Shown here: positions 8,822-17,626 of the stretch, one piece after another
How the letters are laid out: the number at the start of each line of letters is the position of its first letter
How positions within the stretch are numbered: position 1 is the stretch's first letter
The notes under the pieces: generated by a model
The model's database searches: none
What the model was told of the DNA's origin: nothing
Seen by the model: the letters and a program-made list of their open reading frames with translations, nothing else
DNA from: Arenibacter nanhaiticus
GTDB taxonomy: Bacteria; Bacteroidota; Bacteroidia; Flavobacteriales; Flavobacteriaceae
Assembly: GCF_900141935.1 (NCBI RefSeq)
Contig: NZ_FQYX01000004.1
Coordinates: 179,733 to 243,732 of the forward strand
Direction of reading: 5' to 3'
Length of the DNA stretch: 64,000 bases
Translations under genes and position numbers: made by a program

Positions 8822-9353
8822 CACAAAAATCCAAAGGAACATCCCCTGGATTGATATCCGATATTCTATCCTCGGCTTCAAAAAGAGATAGTCCGACCTT
8901 AATAACATTCGGTCGGCATTGCTGCAGTAGAATGTCGTAATACCCCTTGCCGTAGCCTACACGGTTTCCTTGTAGGTCAAATGCCAATAAGGGTAAAAAC
9001 ACCACGTCTATTTTAAGGGGAGGTACCTCAATACCGTCTTGGGGCTCCGGAACGTTCCAACTGTTCTTCTTAATGACCGTATTGTCGGTTAGTAAATAAT
9101 TCAGTAAAGATTGGTTGTCGCTCATCTTGGGAAGAACAATGTTTTTGTCCTTTCCCTGTAAAATGGACATTACAAATTCCGTATCTACCTCTTTCTTTTC
9201 GGTGATGGATAGGAACAAATGGTAGTAGTCAAAATTCCAAATAGGTAAGGTGAGGAGTTGGTTGGCTAAGGCTATACTGGCCTCTGAAACTTCTTCGTGG
9301 CTGAGGCGCTCACGGCGTTGGCCATAGGTGGCACGCAATTCTTTTTTTAACAT
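8793..9353 (-). CDS. 5-formyltetrahydrofolate cyclo-ligase
   Basis: Converts 5-formyl-THF to 5,10-methenyl-THF using ATP, in one-carbon metabolism. The 186 residues start with MLKKELRATYGQRRERLS, the usual Lys/Arg-rich opening of the family, and carry the signature NRVGYGKGYYDILL near residue 135, which binds substrate and Mg-ATP. The length is normal for the YgfA/Fau family. The 3' end overlaps lspA tail to tail by 29 bases, with no terminator between them. A 28-codon membrane-peptide frame lies just upstream on the same strand. Confidence 0.93.
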   Translation of the reverse strand: MLKKELRATYGQRRERLSHEEVSEASIALANQLLTLPIWNFDYYHLFLSITEKKEVDTEFVMSILQGKDKNIVLPKMSDNQSLLNYLLTDNTVIKKNSWNVPEPQDGIEVPPLKIDVVFLPLLAFDLQGNRVGYGKGYYDILLQQCRPNVIKVGLSLFEAEDRISDINPGDVPLDFCVTPQRIYSF

Positions 9354-9407
9354 AACTATTGAGCAAACGGGCTGTATAGCGAATATACTAAGAACCGCTA
9401 AAGAATG

Positions 9408-9494
9408 CTACTTTTTAGTTGCTATAGTGTAGTAAATCTTGAAGAAGACCATCAATACTAAATAGGCTCCCAAAGTAATTAAATATTTGTCCAT
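9408..9494 (-). CDS. Possible 28-residue single-span membrane peptide
   Basis: A short frame on the minus strand from ATG at 9494 to TAG at 9408-9410. It encodes one hydrophobic segment, YLITLGAYLVLMVFFKIYY, flanked by MDK and TIATKK, which is a credible membrane microprotein with positive residues at the C-terminal end. It lies 54 bases upstream of the cyclo-ligase gene on the same strand, so the two may share a transcript. There is no homology evidence; conservation across relatives would decide. Confidence 0.4.
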   Translation of the reverse strand: MDKYLITLGAYLVLMVFFKIYYTIATKK

Positions 9495-9928
9495 CTTATA
9501 TTTCTAATAATCAGGTAAATATAAAAAAACAACTGATTTATTCCGTAAAAGGCATGGTTTTATCGACAAAATACACCTTCATTTAACAAGATTTAAGATT
9601 CTATTGATCTATTTAACAGCTTGTTAGTTTAATTATTAGCAGGTTGTGAAGGTTTGTGAAAGTTGGTTTTTATTGGGAGGATCGCTGAAAAAAAAAATTA
9701 AAACACAAAAACTTCTTAAATTTATACCTTCCGGAAGCTGATGTAATATATGCGTGAAAGGATGGAATTATAATAATATTAAGAGGGTGCAAACTTCAAT
9801 AATAGCTTTTATATCCTTATTTTGTGATCATGAAGATCTTCCTAAAAAAAGAGCGGGTTTTTTGTAGGATTAAATAAAAACGCACTAATTTAAGTAAGGC
9901 GATTAAAAAAAAGATTTATACCAAGTAC
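9495..9928. other. Intergenic region upstream of uvrC
   Basis: About 430 AT-rich bases with several homopolymer A runs and no gene. A GC-containing patch at about 9726-9840 (CCTTCCGGAAG, then AGAGGGTGCAAAC) stands out from the AT background and could be structured, but I cannot name it as an RNA. The uvrC promoter should lie here; no clean TAnnTTTG element is visible near the start codon. Confidence 0.4.
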
Positions 9929-11716
9929 ATGACTCAAATACCCATAGAAGTTCAATTAAGTTCGTTGCCAAAGAATCCGGGGGTGTATCAGTTCTATGAT
10001 GCGGAGGGTAAAATTTTATATGTTGGAAAGGCAAAGAATTTAAAAAAGAGGGTGTCTTCTTATTTCAGTAAGAACCATGAGTCTGGTAAAACTCGGGTAT
10101 TGGTAAAAAAAATACGGAGTATCCAGCATATTGTAGTGCCTACGGAGTCCGATGCCTTATTGTTAGAGAACAACCTCATAAAAAAGTATCGGCCTAGGTA
10201 TAATGTGCTGTTAAAAGACGATAAAACATATCCTTGGATCTGTATAAAAAAGGAAAGGTTTCCACGGGTTTTTGCTACAAGAAGGCTTGTAAAGGACGGG
10301 TCGGAATATTTTGGGCCCTATACTAGTATGAAGACCTTACATACCCTATTAGACCTTATAAAAAGTGTATATCCTTTAAGGACCTGTAACTACGACCTGT
10401 CTAAGGAAAAAATAGACCACGGCAAGTACAAGGTGTGTTTAGAGTATCATTTGGGGAATTGCAAAGGGCCTTGTGAAGATTATCAGTCAGAGGAAGAATA
10501 CAACCGACAAATTCAAGAAATACGCGAAATTGTAAAAGGCGACTTTAAGGCATCCTTACATTATTTTAGAGGGCAAATGACTTCTTTGGCCCAAGAAATG
10601 AAATTTGAAGAAGCTCAAAAAATAAAAGAGAAAATAGAGGTTTTAGAAAACTATCAAGTAAAAACGACCATAGTAAATCCTAAAATCAATAATGTAGACG
10701 TGTTTAGCATCATTTCGGACGAGGAATATGCCTATGTTAATTTCTTGCAACTATCCCATGGGTCTATTATCCGTTCCCATACCATGGAAATAAAAAAGAA
10801 ATTGGAGGAAACGGAAGAAGAATTATTACAATTGGCAATTGTAGAGATAAGGCAAAGGTTTCAATCCCTTTCCAGAGAACTTTATCTGCCTTTTCCAGTA
10901 AGCTTACCGCCCGAACTTAAAGTGACTGTGCCAAAATTAGGCGACAAGAAAAAAATATTGGAACTTTCTGAACGAAACGCCAAGTATTTTAGGCAAGACC
11001 GATTTAAGCAGATTAAGATAATTGATCCAGACCGGCATACCAATAGAGTCATGGCGCAATTGAAAAGCGATCTTCGGTTGTCTCAGGAGCCAAGGCATAT
11101 AGAGTGTTTTGACAACTCTAACATACAAGGTGCCTTCCCTGTGGCCGCCTGTGTCGTTTTTAAGGACGGGAAGCCCTCTAAAAAAGACTACCGCCATTTT
11201 AATATTAAATCGGTTGTGGGGCCAGATGATTTTGCTTCCATGGAAGAAGTGGTGTACAGGCGCTATGATCGTTTGTTGAGAGAGGGGAAAGACCTGCCGC
11301 AACTAATTGTCATCGATGGGGGGAAGGGACAGCTTTCCTCGGCCGTAAAAAGTCTGGACGACTTAGGGCTTAGAGGAAAAATAGCCATTATCGGGATTGC
11401 GAAACGGTTGGAAGAAATATATTTCCCCGAAGATTCTATTCCCCTCTACTTGGATAAAAAGTCCGAATCCTTAAAAATAATCCAGCAGCTTAGAAATGAA
11501 GCCCATAGGTTTGGGATAAGCTTCCATCGGGATAAAAGAAGCAAGGCCGCCATAAATTCGGAATTGGAAAGTATCGATGGGATAGGGGAAAAAACCGTCG
11601 AAGATTTATTAAAATATTTTAAGTCCGTTAAACGGATCAAGGAAGCCTCTTTGGAGAATTTAATAAGCATTGTAGGCAGGTCAAAAGCAAAGAAAATTTA
11701 TGAATCGTTTCATTAA
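9929..11716 (+). CDS. uvrC: Excinuclease ABC subunit C
   Basis: The nuclease subunit of nucleotide excision repair, which makes both incisions around a lesion marked by UvrA and UvrB. The 595 residues show the full domain order: N-terminal GIY-YIG nuclease (PGVYQFYDAEGKILYVGKAK, residues 18-37), Cys-containing segment (CLEYHLGNCKGPC, about 175), UVR domain for UvrB binding (about 205-235, AQEMKFEEAQKIKEKIEVLE), the RNase H-like C-terminal nuclease (ECFDNSNIQG, about 393, and VIDGGKGQLSSA, about 463) and tandem helix-hairpin-helix at the end (SIDGIGEKTVEDLLKYFKS). Length and motifs are normal. The patatin gene follows after 17 bases and is probably co-transcribed. Confidence 0.97.
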   Translation: MTQIPIEVQLSSLPKNPGVYQFYDAEGKILYVGKAKNLKKRVSSYFSKNHESGKTRVLVKKIRSIQHIVVPTESDALLLENNLIKKYRPRYNVLLKDDKTYPWICIKKERFPRVFATRRLVKDGSEYFGPYTSMKTLHTLLDLIKSVYPLRTCNYDLSKEKIDHGKYKVCLEYHLGNCKGPCEDYQSEEEYNRQIQEIREIVKGDFKASLHYFRGQMTSLAQEMKFEEAQKIKEKIEVLENYQVKTTIVNPKINNVDVFSIISDEEYAYVNFLQLSHGSIIRSHTMEIKKKLEETEEELLQLAIVEIRQRFQSLSRELYLPFPVSLPPELKVTVPKLGDKKKILELSERNAKYFRQDRFKQIKIIDPDRHTNRVMAQLKSDLRLSQEPRHIECFDNSNIQGAFPVAACVVFKDGKPSKKDYRHFNIKSVVGPDDFASMEEVVYRRYDRLLREGKDLPQLIVIDGGKGQLSSAVKSLDDLGLRGKIAIIGIAKRLEEIYFPEDSIPLYLDKKSESLKIIQQLRNEAHRFGISFHRDKRSKAAINSELESIDGIGEKTVEDLLKYFKSVKRIKEASLENLISIVGRSKAKKIYESFH

Positions 11717-11733
11717 AGCCTTATCTTAACTCT

Positions 11734-13992
11734 ATGCAAAAATCACTGGTAGTACTATGTCTGTTTCTTTTTTCTCAATTTTTCCAAGGACAGGTGCCTA
11801 ATGAAATTCAGGATCTTAAAGTGGGACTTGTTTTAAGTGGCGGAGGTGCCAAGGGCTTGGCACATATAGGGGTCTTAAAAGTGATAGAAGAAGCCGGGGT
11901 AAGGATCGATTATATCGGTGGTACTAGTATGGGGGCCATCATAGGAGCGCTCTATGCCTCGGGATATTCTGCAGCGGCCTTGGATTCTATTTTTAGCACT
12001 ACCGATTTTAATAATTTGATCCAGGATAACTTGCCGAGAAGTGCCAAAACCTTCTATGAAAAGGAAGATTCCGAAAGATATGCCCTGACCTTGCCGTTTA
12101 ACGGGTTTAAAGTGTCTATTCCTCAGGCTATTTCCGGAGGACAAAGCGTTTATAATGAATTTGTAAGGCTGTTGTACCACGTTAAGGATACCAAGGATTT
12201 TAGCAAATTGAAAATTCCGTTTTTCTGTATGGCTACCGATGTAGAAACCGGGGAAGAAGTGCTTTTAGATAAAGGGTACCTGCCCGAAGCTATTTTGGCC
12301 AGTGGGACCTTTCCTTCCCTTTTTAAACCTGTAGAAATAGACGGAAGAGTGTTGGTCGACGGGGGCGTAGTCAATAACTACCCCATCCAAGAAGTACGCA
12401 ATATGGGGGCCGATATCATTATTGGGGTCGATGTGCAACACGGCCTGTCCGATAGGGAAGCCTTGCAGACAGCCACGGAAATCCTATTGCAGATTAACAA
12501 CTATAGGACCGTTAGGGATATGGATATAAAATCTAAGGAAACCGATATCTATATTACCCCTGATATCAAGAATTTTTCCGTGATAGATTTTGGCTTTGGA
12601 AATACCATTATAAAAAATGGCGAGGAGGCTGCCAGGTCAAAACTTCTGGAATTACAGAGAATTGGGGGTAGGGCACTCAATAAGCCCGATACTTTTAGGC
12701 CGGCACAAATATCGGATAGTATCTTGGTTAATGAGATCATGATTGAAGGAAACAACAATTATTCCAGTGCGTATATCAAAGGGAAATTAAGGTTCAATAC
12801 AGACGAAAAAATAACCTTTGCCAAATTAGAACGCGGTATTAATAATTTATCTGCTACGGGAAACTTTAATGCCATAAAATACGAATTGCTTTCCAATGGC
12901 AATGGGGTGGGGCTATTTTTAAAACTAAAAGAAAATATGGATAAAATGTCCATCCGCCTTGGAGTACATTATGACGATTTATACAAAAGTTCAGGTCTTA
13001 TTAACCTGACAAAAAAGAATTTTCTAAGAGATGATGATGTGGCTTCGTTCGATTTTATTATAGGCGACAATCTTAGATATTATCTGGAATATTATGTTGA
13101 CCGTGGTTTTTATTGGAGTTTTGGAGTGAACTCTAGGTTTAACGATTTTAGTAGGGAGATAGATTTTTCTTTGATAGAGTCTAATTTCGAAGTCGAGAAT
13201 AATGCCAATATCCGTAAAATAAATTTAGGGGTCACCGACTTTACAAACCAAATATACCTACAAACAGTGTTGGAAGAGGAATTTTCCTTTATTATGGGGT
13301 TAGAGCATAAATGGTTGCAATACAGCACTAGAACCTTAGGTTCTGCTGGGGGTACAAATGATGGTCCCCCTCCGGCTGCATCTAAGACTTATTTTGAAAA
13401 GAGTAATTTTTTCAGCACTTACGGCAAACTGACCTTTGATACGTATGATGATATCTATTTCCCAAAGAAGGGACTTTACTTTGATGGGGATTTTCATTAT
13501 TATATATTGTCTTCAGATTTTAATGATAATTTTAAGGATTTCTCCATCGGAAGCGCTAAAATGGGTTGGGCATTTTCTGCCGCTAAAAACCTATACCTGA
13601 AGTTAGAAGCCGAAGGTGGATTTAAATGGGGTATTTCCCCGGTGACCTCCCTCGATTTTGTAATGGGGGGATACGGCACTAATTTGATCAATAATTTTGT
13701 GCCTTTTTACGGCTACGATTTTTTGAGCCTTGTTGGGAATAGTTATGTAAAGGCAACTGCTAGGCTAGATTATGAATTTGTGCCCAAAAACCATTTGGTG
13801 TTAGCGGCTAATGTTGCAAATATAGACGATGACCTTTTTAGGACAGCAGATTGGTTTAAAGCCCCAAAATATACGGGCTATGCCATAGGGTATGGATTTC
13901 AGTCTTTTCTAGGCCCCATGCAAGTACTGTACTCTTACTCTCCAGAAAACAAGGACAATAATTTCTATTTCAGCATTGGATATTGGTTCTAA
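11734..13992 (+). CDS. Patatin-like phospholipase fused to POTRA and outer-membrane beta-barrel
   Basis: A 752-residue outer-membrane enzyme of the PlpD/FplA-like (type Vd-like) group. A signal peptide (about 1-19) is followed by a patatin domain with oxyanion loop GGGAKG (36-41), nucleophile elbow GTSMG with Ser65, and the catalytic Asp209 in VDGGVVNNYP. Around residues 325-400 is a POTRA-like unit (ILVNEIMIEGNNNYSSAYI), and from about 400 to the end a BamA/TpsB-like 16-strand barrel ending in FYFSIGYWF. Such proteins hydrolyse phospholipid acyl chains and place the lipase at the cell surface or in the periplasm. All catalytic residues are intact. It follows uvrC by 17 bases; any functional link is unclear. 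Confidence 0.9.
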   Translation: MQKSLVVLCLFLFSQFFQGQVPNEIQDLKVGLVLSGGGAKGLAHIGVLKVIEEAGVRIDYIGGTSMGAIIGALYASGYSAAALDSIFSTTDFNNLIQDNLPRSAKTFYEKEDSERYALTLPFNGFKVSIPQAISGGQSVYNEFVRLLYHVKDTKDFSKLKIPFFCMATDVETGEEVLLDKGYLPEAILASGTFPSLFKPVEIDGRVLVDGGVVNNYPIQEVRNMGADIIIGVDVQHGLSDREALQTATEILLQINNYRTVRDMDIKSKETDIYITPDIKNFSVIDFGFGNTIIKNGEEAARSKLLELQRIGGRALNKPDTFRPAQISDSILVNEIMIEGNNNYSSAYIKGKLRFNTDEKITFAKLERGINNLSATGNFNAIKYELLSNGNGVGLFLKLKENMDKMSIRLGVHYDDLYKSSGLINLTKKNFLRDDDVASFDFIIGDNLRYYLEYYVDRGFYWSFGVNSRFNDFSREIDFSLIESNFEVENNANIRKINLGVTDFTNQIYLQTVLEEEFSFIMGLEHKWLQYSTRTLGSAGGTNDGPPPAASKTYFEKSNFFSTYGKLTFDTYDDIYFPKKGLYFDGDFHYYILSSDFNDNFKDFSIGSAKMGWAFSAAKNLYLKLEAEGGFKWGISPVTSLDFVMGGYGTNLINNFVPFYGYDFLSLVGNSYVKATARLDYEFVPKNHLVLAANVANIDDDLFRTADWFKAPKYTGYAIGYGFQSFLGPMQVLYSYSPENKDNNFYFSIGYWF

Positions 13993-14371
13993 GCGTGCCT
14001 AGCGTATTTTGGGTACATAGGAAGTAGAAACGATTGAAAAACAACAGGATAGGTGTAAATATTCGGGATATTTGCTATATTGCTATAGAATAGTGTTCCT
14101 AATGAGGTATGCTGCTTAGGTAAGACGGGTTCTTTTGATGTTAAGGGGTGATACTGACGATTTTCCCTTGGCGAAAATTAAGAAAGCTTAATGGGCGGAG
14201 GGAAGTAAACAATAAATATTATGCTGCGATTAAGAATAGATATTACGGCCCACCTTAGGGCAATGTGGTAAGTATAGAGTATGAAAGAACAGCGCTTTTT
14301 AAACTATGGAAAGCTTCTGATATACCGTTTATTCAATATACATTATCTAATAATTTCAAAATTGTAACATC
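13993..14371. other. Intergenic region upstream of hppD
   Basis: 379 bases without an open frame of coding character. No repeat copy or strong terminator follows the patatin gene. The last 40 bases (CATTATCTAATAATTTC...) are AT-rich and must contain the hppD promoter, but no exact TAnnTTTG is present. I see nothing else that I can name. Confidence 0.4.
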
Positions 14372-15514
14372 ATGGCAACAGTAGATAAATCTTCTTTAAA
14401 ATTACCAATAGAAAATCCGGAAGCCCAAGACTTCCTTCCTTTATTGGGGACCGATTACATAGAGTTGTATGTAGGGAATGCGAAACAGTCGGCGTATTAC
14501 TATATGGCTGCATGGGGTTTTCGGCCATTGGCCTATGCCGGCTTGGAGACGGGGCAAAAGGACAAGGTGTCTTATGTGCTGCAGCAAGATAAAATAAGGC
14601 TGGTGCTTAGTTCTCCCCTACAATCTGGAGGAGAAATCAACAAACATATAGATGCTCATGGCGATGGCGTTAAAGTAGTGGCCTTATGGGTAGACAATGC
14701 TACAAAAAGCCATAAAGAAACCACCACTAGGGGGGCAAAAAGTTATTTTGAGCCCAAAACCCTAGAAGATCAGCATGGGAAAGTAGTGCTTTCCGGTATT
14801 CATACCTATGGGGAAACAGTCCATGTGTTTGTTGAAAGAGGAGATTATAAAGGGGTATTTATGCCCGGGTTTAGAAAATGGGATCCGTTTTATAAACCGG
14901 CGGAAGTTGGATTAAAATACATTGATCATATCGTAGGAAACGTAGGGTGGAACGAAATGAACAAATGGTGCCAATTCTATGCCAAGGTAATGGGGTTTGC
15001 ACAATTGGTGTCCTTTGATGACAAGGATATTTCTACCGAATATACGGCTCTTATGAGCAAGGTAATGAGCAATGGCAATGGACGTATTAAATTCCCCATC
15101 AATGAACCCGCAGAGGGAAGAAAAAAGTCGCAAATAGAAGAGTATATAGATTTTTATAATGGGGCAGGGGTACAGCATATGGCCTTGGCAACAGATAATA
15201 TCATAGAAACGGTAACGGCCCTTAAAAACAGGGGCGTAGAGTTTTTAACGGTGCCTGCCAGCTATTACGAAGATGTTTTAGATCGTGTAGGGCAAATAGA
15301 TGAGGATTTGGAGCCCTTAAGAGAACTGGGGATTTTAATAGATAGGGACGATGAAGGGTATTTGCTTCAAATTTTTACAAAACCGATATTGGATAGGCCT
15401 ACTATGTTTATAGAAATTATTCAAAGGAAAGGTGCAAAATCTTTTGGGAAGGGAAATTTTAAAGCACTCTTTGAAGCTATAGAAAGAGAGCAAGAGGCGC
15501 GAGGAACCTTATAG
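14372..15514 (+). CDS. hppD: 4-hydroxyphenylpyruvate dioxygenase
   Basis: Fe(II) enzyme that converts 4-hydroxyphenylpyruvate to homogentisate in tyrosine breakdown. The 380 residues form two vicinal-oxygen-chelate halves. The three iron ligands are in place: His186 (YIDHIVGNV), His269 (VQHMALATDNI) and Glu348 (FIEIIQRKG). The C-terminal GKGNFKALFEAIEREQ helix that gates the active site is complete. The homogentisate dioxygenase gene is not in the window. It lies just upstream of the DUF3108, tryptophan dioxygenase, M23, pgi group but is separated from it by a terminator. Confidence 0.97.
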   Translation: MATVDKSSLKLPIENPEAQDFLPLLGTDYIELYVGNAKQSAYYYMAAWGFRPLAYAGLETGQKDKVSYVLQQDKIRLVLSSPLQSGGEINKHIDAHGDGVKVVALWVDNATKSHKETTTRGAKSYFEPKTLEDQHGKVVLSGIHTYGETVHVFVERGDYKGVFMPGFRKWDPFYKPAEVGLKYIDHIVGNVGWNEMNKWCQFYAKVMGFAQLVSFDDKDISTEYTALMSKVMSNGNGRIKFPINEPAEGRKKSQIEEYIDFYNGAGVQHMALATDNIIETVTALKNRGVEFLTVPASYYEDVLDRVGQIDEDLEPLRELGILIDRDDEGYLLQIFTKPILDRPTMFIEIIQRKGAKSFGKGNFKALFEAIEREQEARGTL

Positions 15515-15623
15515 ATATATAAATTTTATGCTTTCTCAAGCACTTTTTATGCCTTAGCTATAAAATACTGTTAATAGAACCGTTAAACTACGTTAAATTT
15601 TATTTCAAAACAAATTCTTGTCT

Positions 15624-15631
15624 TAAATTTG
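15624..15631 (+). promoter_or_regulatory. Orphan TAnnTTTG promoter element downstream of hppD
   Basis: TAAATTTG fits the -7 consensus exactly. No gene starts within the 80 bases that follow, and a rho-independent terminator lies about 80 bases further on. Together these suggest a short non-coding transcript. A -33 TTG at ideal spacing is not evident. Confidence 0.4.
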
Positions 15632-15637
15632 TCCTCG

Positions 15638-15739
15638 TAAGGGGTGGTTCCCTTACAACTTTAAGTATTGGTTTTTCATAATTTAAAGTTTGGTTGGTTA
15701 TTTAGGAAAAGCCCAGTTGTAAAACTGGGCTTTTTTTTT
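15638..15739 (+). ncRNA. Candidate small RNA of about 100 nt
   Basis: Between hppD and the DUF3108 gene a promoter-like element (15624-15631) is followed by a short GC-richer hairpin (AAGGG...CCCTT near 15639-15654), a T/G-rich stretch, and a strong terminator (15711-15739). The terminator is 200 bases past the hppD stop and 90 bases before the next gene, which is a better fit to an independent short transcript than to hppD readthrough, although both are possible. No Rfam family is recognised by eye. Confidence 0.3.
15711..15739 (+). terminator. Rho-independent terminator between hppD and the DUF3108 gene
   Basis: Perfect 8-base arms GCCCAGTT and AACTGGGC with a GTAA loop, followed by nine T. 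Confidence 0.9.
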
Positions 15740-15828
15740 AAGAGTACTTTGGAATAAATTTTGTTAGATATTTATAAATAAAAACGTAGTTTAATCGTTT
15801 TTAGTAGTTTTACAAAATCAGAGAAAGT

Positions 15829-16656
15829 ATGAAAAAGATTAGCATTCTACTTATTTTAATTCTTGGGATTTCTATCAACGCCCAAATGTATCGTTCTAAC
15901 CAAGGAAATAAGCTCGAAGGTGTTGAAAAGAAAGAAAAAAAATCTGCTTTTAAACCTGGGGAATGGCTCAAATTTCGCTTGCACTACGGATTTTTGAATG
16001 CTAGCTATGCAACACTTCAGGTAAAATCGACAAATATAAATGGCATTCCCGTATATCATGTGGTTGGAAATGGGAAAACCGTTGGTCTGGCAAGTTTGTT
16101 TTTTAAGGTCGATGATACCTATGAAAGCTATTTTGGCAAAGAGGACGGAAGACCCTATAGGTTTGTCCGTAAAATCGACGAAGGTGGCTATACCAAGGAT
16201 ATCGAAATAAATTTTGATTACAAAAACGATGTAGCCGTCCTAAACGATAAGAAAAAGGATAAAAAGATTAATTTTGCCATCCAAGAAAGTATTCAAGACT
16301 TGGTGTCTGCCTTTTATTTTCTGCGAAATAATTTTGAAGCCGAAGACTTGGTCGAAGGGAAGTCCATTAATTTGGATCTTTTATATGACGATGACGGAGT
16401 GTTTCAGTTTAAACTCAAATATTTAGGCAAGGAAGTATTGAGAACCAAATACGGCAAAGTCGAATGTTTAAAATTCAGACCTTATGTTCAGTCCGGTCGT
16501 GTGTTTAAAGAACAAGAAAGCTTAACCTTATGGGTTTCCAACGACGACAATAAAATACCGGTCAGAATCAAGGCCGATCTGGCCGTAGGATCTATTAAAG
16601 CCGATTTGGATGGTTATAATGGCCTAAAGCATCAATTTAAAATAATAATGGATTAA
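15829..16656 (+). CDS. DUF3108 domain secreted protein
   Basis: A 275-residue exported protein with signal peptide MKKISILLILILGISINAQ. The mature part matches DUF3108: FKPGEWLKFRLHYGFLNASY near residue 44, then a beta-rich repeat of the type IPVYHVVGNGKTVGLASLFF, VDDTYESYF and a C-terminal LWVSNDDNKIPVRIKADL segment. Such proteins are periplasmic or outer-membrane associated and their role is unknown. It is the first gene of a tight unit: the next start is 3 bases after its stop. Placement beside tyrosine and tryptophan catabolic genes recurs in Flavobacteriaceae, but a functional tie is not shown. Confidence 0.85.
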   Translation: MKKISILLILILGISINAQMYRSNQGNKLEGVEKKEKKSAFKPGEWLKFRLHYGFLNASYATLQVKSTNINGIPVYHVVGNGKTVGLASLFFKVDDTYESYFGKEDGRPYRFVRKIDEGGYTKDIEINFDYKNDVAVLNDKKKDKKINFAIQESIQDLVSAFYFLRNNFEAEDLVEGKSINLDLLYDDDGVFQFKLKYLGKEVLRTKYGKVECLKFRPYVQSGRVFKEQESLTLWVSNDDNKIPVRIKADLAVGSIKADLDGYNGLKHQFKIIMD

Positions 16657-16659
16657 ACA

Positions 16660-17622
16660 ATGGATAAGGAGCATATTGATTCCCAGATTTCAAAACTAGA
16701 GGAAAAATATAAAGATTCTGGGCAAGACCTAAGCTCTTATTTGGACGGCCTTCTGTATCAACGGTATCTTACCTATTGGGATTATATCAGTTTGGATACC
16801 TTGTTGAGTATACAAGTACCAAGGACACATTTCCCGGACGAGGAGATTTTTATAATGTACCATCAAATTACCGAACTGTACTTTAAACTCATCCTTCACG
16901 AGCAAAAACAACTTGTAGACGACAAATCTCAAGACGTCGACTTTTTTATAGAAAAGGCCAATAGGATCAACAGTTATTACAAAGTGCTGATTTCTTCTTT
17001 TAGTATCATGATCAAAGGCATGCAACGAGAGCAGTTCATGCAGTTTAGGATGGCCTTGTTGCCGGCCAGTGGTTTTCAATCTGCCCAGTACAGAATGATA
17101 GAGATTTATGCTACCCCTATGGAAAACCTGATCCACCATGCGGAAAGGGAGCGGTTCTCTAGCCAAAATTCTATAGAGGAATTGTACGAAAGTATTTACT
17201 GGAAAAAAGGGGCCACCGATGTGGTAACAGGAGAAAAAACCCTTACCCTAAAGCAATTCGAGTACCGCTATACACCACGATTGATAAGGATTGCCAAAGA
17301 AGTGAAGCACAGTACGGTATATCAAAAATACCAGCAGTTGCCAGAAGCTGCCAGAAACAATAAAGAGCTAATTGAGGCGTTAAAATCCCTAGATATTAAT
17401 GCCAATGTAAATTGGCCATTAATGCATATGGGGTCGGCATATCGTTATTTGACCAAAGAAAATACTGCCATAGACGCTACAGGGGGTACCAATTGGAAAG
17501 AATACTTGCCGCCAGGATTCCAGAAAGTGGTGTTTTTTCCGGAGTTATTTTCAAAAGAGGAGTTAAATAATTGGGGGAAGCAATGGGTAGATCATATCTT
17601 TAACCCAGATAAAATAAAATAG
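16660..17622 (+). CDS. kynA: Tryptophan 2,3-dioxygenase family protein
   Basis: Haem enzyme that opens the indole ring of tryptophan to N-formylkynurenine, the first step of the kynurenine pathway. The 320 residues contain the family core: YLTYWDYISLDTLLSIQ, then FIMYHQITELYFKLILHE, which matches the substrate-pocket segment HQxxELWFKxxLxE with Tyr in place of Trp. The C-terminal HMGSAYRYL should hold the proximal haem His. The usual GGSSGYxYLR end is replaced by this shorter form, so it is a divergent branch, and substrate preference is less sure than family. It lies between DUF3108 (gap 3) and M23 (gap 4) in one operon. Together with hppD it suggests aromatic amino acid use. Confidence 0.85.
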   Translation: MDKEHIDSQISKLEEKYKDSGQDLSSYLDGLLYQRYLTYWDYISLDTLLSIQVPRTHFPDEEIFIMYHQITELYFKLILHEQKQLVDDKSQDVDFFIEKANRINSYYKVLISSFSIMIKGMQREQFMQFRMALLPASGFQSAQYRMIEIYATPMENLIHHAERERFSSQNSIEELYESIYWKKGATDVVTGEKTLTLKQFEYRYTPRLIRIAKEVKHSTVYQKYQQLPEAARNNKELIEALKSLDINANVNWPLMHMGSAYRYLTKENTAIDATGGTNWKEYLPPGFQKVVFFPELFSKEELNNWGKQWVDHIFNPDKIK

Positions 17623-17626
17623 TAGA

